A model generated the notes under the pieces. That model worked only from the letters and a program-made list of their open reading frames with translations. It made no database searches and had not been told where the DNA came from. A program made the position numbers and the translations under genes. A stretch of 64,000 bases of DNA from Bdellovibrio sp. ZAP7 (lineage in GTDB: Bacteria; Bdellovibrionota; FAC87; UBA2466): assembly GCA_945878405.1 (NCBI GenBank), contig CAMCTJ010000006.1:1-64000 (forward strand), given 5' to 3'. Below are positions 59,992 through 64,000 of the stretch, piece after piece. Position 1 is the first letter of the stretch. Every line of letters begins with the position of its first letter.

Positions 59992-60693
59992 GTGATGAAA
60001 TCTTTTTCTAAATTAACCCAGGAGATTATCGCCTGTAACAGGTGCCCGCGCCTAAGGATGCACTGCGCTAGCATTGCTCGCTCTAAGCGGGCGGCTTATA
60101 AAACTGAAGTTTACTGGGGAAAACCCGTACCAGGATTTGGCTCTCATACCGCCCGTTTATGGGTTGTTGGCCTGGCCCCGGGGGCTCACGGTGCGAATCG
60201 CACGGGCCGAGTTTTTACCGGAGATAGCTCAGGCGACTGGCTTTACTTAGCTTTATACAAACATGGGTTCAGCTCAGCCCCAGAATCTTTCAAGTCTAAC
60301 GATGGATTAACATTATTTGATACTTACATTTCCTGTATCTGCCGGTGCGCTCCCCCAGAAAACCGCCCCACCCGTGCAGAGATTGCAAACTGCTCATCTT
60401 ATCTATCAACTGAATGGGAACTTCTTAATTCCCCGCCACTGATTTTAGCGCTGGGGCAGATGGCATTTGAGGAAGTAATAAAACTTCTTCTGGCCTTTTA
60501 TCAGATAAAGAGAGAACGGCACTGGAAGTTCCAGCACGGGGCTCTCTATGAGATAGGGGAAACCAAGGTTCTGGCGTCTTACCATCCCAGCCAACAGAAT
60601 ACGGCTACCAAACGTTTAACTATTAAAATGTGGAATTCGATTTTTGAAACGGCTGCTCGCAAGCTAAAAAACCATCCCCTTCGAGAAGATTAA
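59992..60693 (+). CDS. Uracil-DNA glycosylase, family 5 (UdgB-like)
   Basis: 'CNRCPRLRMHC' FeS Cys pattern and 'GLAPGAHGANRTGRVFTGDSSGDWLYLALYKHGF'. Confidence 0.92.
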   Translation: MMKSFSKLTQEIIACNRCPRLRMHCASIARSKRAAYKTEVYWGKPVPGFGSHTARLWVVGLAPGAHGANRTGRVFTGDSSGDWLYLALYKHGFSSAPESFKSNDGLTLFDTYISCICRCAPPENRPTRAEIANCSSYLSTEWELLNSPPLILALGQMAFEEVIKLLLAFYQIKRERHWKFQHGALYEIGETKVLASYHPSQQNTATKRLTIKMWNSIFETAARKLKNHPLRED

Positions 60694-61134
60694 TTTGTCA
60701 GTTCCTTTTGGACGAACAGAATCGATTAACCATCCGCCAGCCCCCTGATTGAGAACCACTTCACGTTCATTGGTCTCCTTTGTAACATCGGTGCCCTGAC
60801 GATTCTCTACTACTACCTGATACACGACAATCGCTTGATCATTATTTATGTTCGTCGATAAAATCTTTAGCTCTTGAATATTCAAATTACCGTTTAAATA
60901 AAACAGCCGGAATTGCTCATCGTTCATATCTTCGAATGCGGCCTTCATTTCCCCAGAACACAAACCAGAAAGTTTGTTTTTGTCGACGACCTCTTTAGCC
61001 TCTCCGCTCAATCGGACAAAGCTGCGAACCACTTCCTCGGGAGATGCCGACACGGCCATCGCTGGCGCTTCTTTTTTTGTGCACCCAGCAAACAGAAACA
61101 AAATTAAACTGATTAAAAGTAAGCTAGTTTTCAT
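60664..61134 (-). CDS. Lipoprotein with DUF4878/NTF2-like fold
   Basis: Lipobox 'LLISLILFLFAGC', 'SPEEVVRSFVRLSGEAKE...'. Confidence 0.65.
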   Translation of the reverse strand: MKTSLLLISLILFLFAGCTKKEAPAMAVSASPEEVVRSFVRLSGEAKEVVDKNKLSGLCSGEMKAAFEDMNDEQFRLFYLNGNLNIQELKILSTNINNDQAIVVYQVVVENRQGTDVTKETNEREVVLNQGAGGWLIDSVRPKGTDKLIFSKGMVF

Positions 61135-61236
61135 AAAACCATTTTACGGCAGACCAGTTGAAAGGCAACCTAAGAGTCTTTGTCCACTCAAATACAGGTT
61201 GAACCCTCCCCTCCTCTACGAGTAGTCTTGGTGGGA

Positions 61237-62118
61237 ATGAGCCTCCTTCGAGACAGACTGACTGAGAAGAAATTGGTGATCACGGCGGAAGTCTCACCTC
61301 CTAAAGGGGCTGGGATCAAAAAACTTCGTGAACATATCCAACTTATCAGCCCTCACGTAACAGCCATCAATATTACCGACTGCCAACGATCAGTTGTCCG
61401 CATGGCATCTTGGGCTGCGTGCAAAATCATCATGGACCTCGGAGCAGAGCCCGTTCTGCAAGTTACCTGCCGAGATAGAAACTCAATTGCTTTACAGGCC
61501 GATTTAATGGGTGCTTCAGCTTTAGGTATTCAGAATGTTCTTTGCTTAACGGGCGATCCAGTGAAAGTTGGAGATAGCCCTGATAGCCGTTCTGTATTTG
61601 AATACGAATCTATCAAGCTTCTACAAACGGCCTCCAATCTTCAAAGAGGCCGAGACGCCCAGAATTTGAAAATGAATGCTCCAACCCGATTTGTTTTAGG
61701 TTCAGTCGTTAACCCAACCGCTAGAGGTGGTTTGGGACAGCTTGAAAGAATGAAAAAAAAGATTGCTGCAGGAGCCATTTTTTTTCAAACCCAAGCTAAT
61801 TATGACATCGAGGACTTTTGTTCATTCCTTCGTTTGACCCAGGACGTCGACACCTCTATTTTAGCTGGCATCTTGGTCCTGCATTCACCCGATATTGCTC
61901 ACTTCATCAATGAAAACATTCCGGGCATTCAACTTCCTAAGAGCGTGATAAAAAGATTGGAAAACGCATCCGACCCCGAAAAAGAGGGGATTGAAATAGC
62001 AATCGAGTCCATGCTTCAATTAAAAGATCACTGCGCGGGTTTTCATGTCATGACAATACGACGCGAACCTTTAATTCCTTTAGTTGTGAAAGGCTTTTAT
62101 GAGCGAATCTCTATCTAG
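61237..62118 (+). CDS. Methylenetetrahydrofolate reductase family protein
   Basis: 'KKLVITAEVSPPKGAGIKKLREHI', 'LGIQNVLCLTGDPVKVGDSPDSRSVFEYES'. Start set at MSLLRDRL. Confidence 0.85.
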   Translation: MSLLRDRLTEKKLVITAEVSPPKGAGIKKLREHIQLISPHVTAINITDCQRSVVRMASWAACKIIMDLGAEPVLQVTCRDRNSIALQADLMGASALGIQNVLCLTGDPVKVGDSPDSRSVFEYESIKLLQTASNLQRGRDAQNLKMNAPTRFVLGSVVNPTARGGLGQLERMKKKIAAGAIFFQTQANYDIEDFCSFLRLTQDVDTSILAGILVLHSPDIAHFINENIPGIQLPKSVIKRLENASDPEKEGIEIAIESMLQLKDHCAGFHVMTIRREPLIPLVVKGFYERISI

Positions 62119-63217
62119 AACCCCCCTCTATAAAAATCACTTGGCACTGAGTGCTCGGATGGTTCCTTTTGCAGGCTACGAAATGCCTGTTCAGTACCAA
62201 GGGGTGATCGAAGAAACCAAAGCTTGCAGAAAAACAGGCGGATTATTTGACGTAAGTCACATGGGCCAATTTGTTTTAAAAGGCAAAAATGTTTTGCCCC
62301 TTTTGCAAGAATTAGTAACGAATCAATTGAACAAAGTAGCTATCGGCCAAGCCCAATATAATTTTCTTTGCAATGAACGCGGTGGGGTAATTGATGACAT
62401 CATTGTCTATCATCGTGCTGAAAACGAAGTGTTTCTCTGTGTAAATGCGAGCAATCGAAAAGCAGATTGGGATTGGTTGACCTCTCATTTGGGCGCCCAA
62501 TTGGATTTTCAGGATCTCAGCGAGCAAACCGCACTTATCGCGATCCAAGGCCCTGAATCCCAATCAGTGCTCATGAAGATTGCTCCAGATGGAGACTGGG
62601 ATCGGTTAAATTATTACTGGGCAAAAGAAACCTCTATCTGTGACATTCCTGTTTTTGTGTCTCGAACAGGGTATACGGGGGAGGATGGTTTCGAACTCTA
62701 CGTGCCTTCTGAAAAAGCGAGTGAGCTGTGGAATGCTTTACTCGAAGAAGGAAAGACTAGAGGCATTCAACCCTGTGGTCTAGGAGCCCGAGATTCGTTG
62801 AGACTAGAGATGGGGTATCCGCTTCACGGTCACGAATTAAGCCCTGATATTACGCCTCTTCAAGCCGGTTTAACTTGGGCAGTAAAACTAGATACAGTTC
62901 CACAATTCATTGGAAGAGAGGCATTATTAAAGGAACGAAGCGAAGGCCCGCAAATTCAACTTAAGCCTTTAGTCATTCAGGATAAACGAATTGCACGACA
63001 AGGTTATGAGATCGCAAATCTCAATAAACAGATTGTTGGCACAATCACCAGTGGCACTTTTAGTCCCCATTGCGGTTCACCTATTGCTCTTGGCTTCGTT
63101 CAAAAAGAAGACAGTCAAAACAGCCAGTACCTGGTAAAAGTCAGAACCGACTGGATCCCTGCGCAATCCACTAGTCTCCCGTTTGTTCCCAGTCGAGTCA
63201 GAAAGAACACAAAGTAA
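62099..63217 (+). CDS. gcvT: Glycine cleavage system aminomethyltransferase (T protein)
   Basis: 'RTPLYKNHLALSARMVPFAGYEMPVQYQGVIEETKACRKTGGLFDVSHMGQF', 'GLGARDSLRLEMGYPLHGHEL'. Confidence 0.95.
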   Translation: MSESLSRTPLYKNHLALSARMVPFAGYEMPVQYQGVIEETKACRKTGGLFDVSHMGQFVLKGKNVLPLLQELVTNQLNKVAIGQAQYNFLCNERGGVIDDIIVYHRAENEVFLCVNASNRKADWDWLTSHLGAQLDFQDLSEQTALIAIQGPESQSVLMKIAPDGDWDRLNYYWAKETSICDIPVFVSRTGYTGEDGFELYVPSEKASELWNALLEEGKTRGIQPCGLGARDSLRLEMGYPLHGHELSPDITPLQAGLTWAVKLDTVPQFIGREALLKERSEGPQIQLKPLVIQDKRIARQGYEIANLNKQIVGTITSGTFSPHCGSPIALGFVQKEDSQNSQYLVKVRTDWIPAQSTSLPFVPSRVRKNTK

Positions 63218-63254
63218 CTTTACGATGTTATAATTATCTTTCAACCGGAGAGGA

Positions 63255-64000
63255 ATGATGCGCTTTTTTTCTGCACTGAACGTATTTTTTTTGATCCTTG
63301 CGTCCGTACCGGTTTTTCCAGAATCTCAACACAACTCCATACTCCTTGAACGCATTGGATCCGCGAAAAAGCGGCCACCGGTAACCGATCGATTATCTGA
63401 AGATGAGATCCTTTTTTTGACTGACAACTTTTTCAGGATCGAAGAATCGGTTAAAGAAAGATATGACAACAAAACCGAAAAGCCCGATTTAACCATTGCT
63501 GATGGAATCAGCTCAGCCCTTTCCTCAGATGCCAAAGAATCGGTTTTGGCTGCCGCCCTTGCAGACTTAGCAGGTTCACTCAACAAAAATCAATTGAGAA
63601 GCCTTCAAAGAGAAAGCGAAGCCCTAGCTACTAAAATTCGGGAACAAGAGCCCAGAGATCGAGACCTTAGACTTTTGACGTTAATTGAACGAAGTGAATG
63701 GCTCACCTATATCGTAAGTGGCCAGACTCCACCTCCTTCCAGTTTCCCACAGCCCAAAGATGAAGAAGCCTTTGAGCGATTCAAGAAAGAATTTAAGTTG
63801 GCCAAAAAGGAAGTAAATAAAAGAAATCGACAGATTTTGGATTATATCCAGGAAGCAAAAGGCGGGAATAAAGATGCCAAGCAATGGCTGCGCCAGAAAT
63901 TGGATCTCAAATCATTTACCACGTTTATGAAGGGTCAAAAAGATTTTGGGGGAGATGCACTTTTTGAAGATGTTGCAGAAGCCCTGGTCTGGGATGACAA
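63255..64000 (+). CDS. Hypothetical exported protein (3' end outside window)
   Basis: Translated by hand: MMRFFSALNVFFLILASVPVFPESQHNSILLERIGSAKKRPPVTDRLSEDEILFLTDNFF..., open to base 64000; GGAGAGGA RBS; TATAAT at 63229-63234. Absent from the supplied ORF track because it has no stop in the window. Confidence 0.7.
   Translation, partial: MMRFFSALNVFFLILASVPVFPESQHNSILLERIGSAKKRPPVTDRLSEDEILFLTDNFFRIEESVKERYDNKTEKPDLTIADGISSALSSDAKESVLAAALADLAGSLNKNQLRSLQRESEALATKIREQEPRDRDLRLLTLIERSEWLTYIVSGQTPPPSSFPQPKDEEAFERFKKEFKLAKKEVNKRNRQILDYIQEAKGGNKDAKQWLRQKLDLKSFTTFMKGQKDFGGDALFEDVAEALVWDD

Noticed and set aside
1-64000. CRISPR arrays, tRNA/rRNA genes, transposases, prophage, restriction or toxin-antitoxin modules
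   Set aside because: None seen on reading either strand or the ORF track; a RatA-like SRPBCC protein is present but is the housekeeping family, not a toxin-antitoxin pair.

Overview
This 64 kb window is a compact, gene-dense bacterial chromosome segment. Its gene repertoire and synteny look Gram-negative and Bdellovibrionota- or deltaproteobacteria-like; that placement is inference only. I recognise about 59 protein-coding genes and no tRNA, rRNA, CRISPR array, transposase or prophage. Most of the window is conserved housekeeping. This includes a long minus-strand translation/RNA block (rimP-nusA-infB-rbfA-truB-rpsO-pnp-M16 peptidase-dut), acpP-fabF-rpiB-glyA-nusB, recN-clpA-clpS-transpeptidase with a facing aat, glpX, a type III glutamine synthetase next to cstA, PBP1A, hflX-ppsR, and metF-gcvT. 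Less ordinary content: (i) a textbook sigma-54 promoter (TGGCACG-N4-TTGCT) plus a perfect upstream inverted repeat before an 82-aa orphan small protein; (ii) an M36/M4-like secreted metalloprotease with a C-terminal sorting-type tail, translationally coupled to a beta-barrel-like protein; (iii) a degenerate J-like domain fused to a RodZ-type HTH; (iv) an orphan envelope protein carrying HESGH in a Cys-rich region; (v) a hand-foldable structured intergenic region between the porin-like gene and the PBP1A gene; (vi) a PNPase with a long RGD/RD-rich tail; (vii) the TIGR03545/TIGR03546 two-gene pair. I saw no convincing defence island or clearly new multi-gene system. The best candidates for undescribed biology are the sigma-54/small-protein locus and the structured intergenic element. 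All calls come from reading the sequence and the ORF track; no database search or folding program was run.
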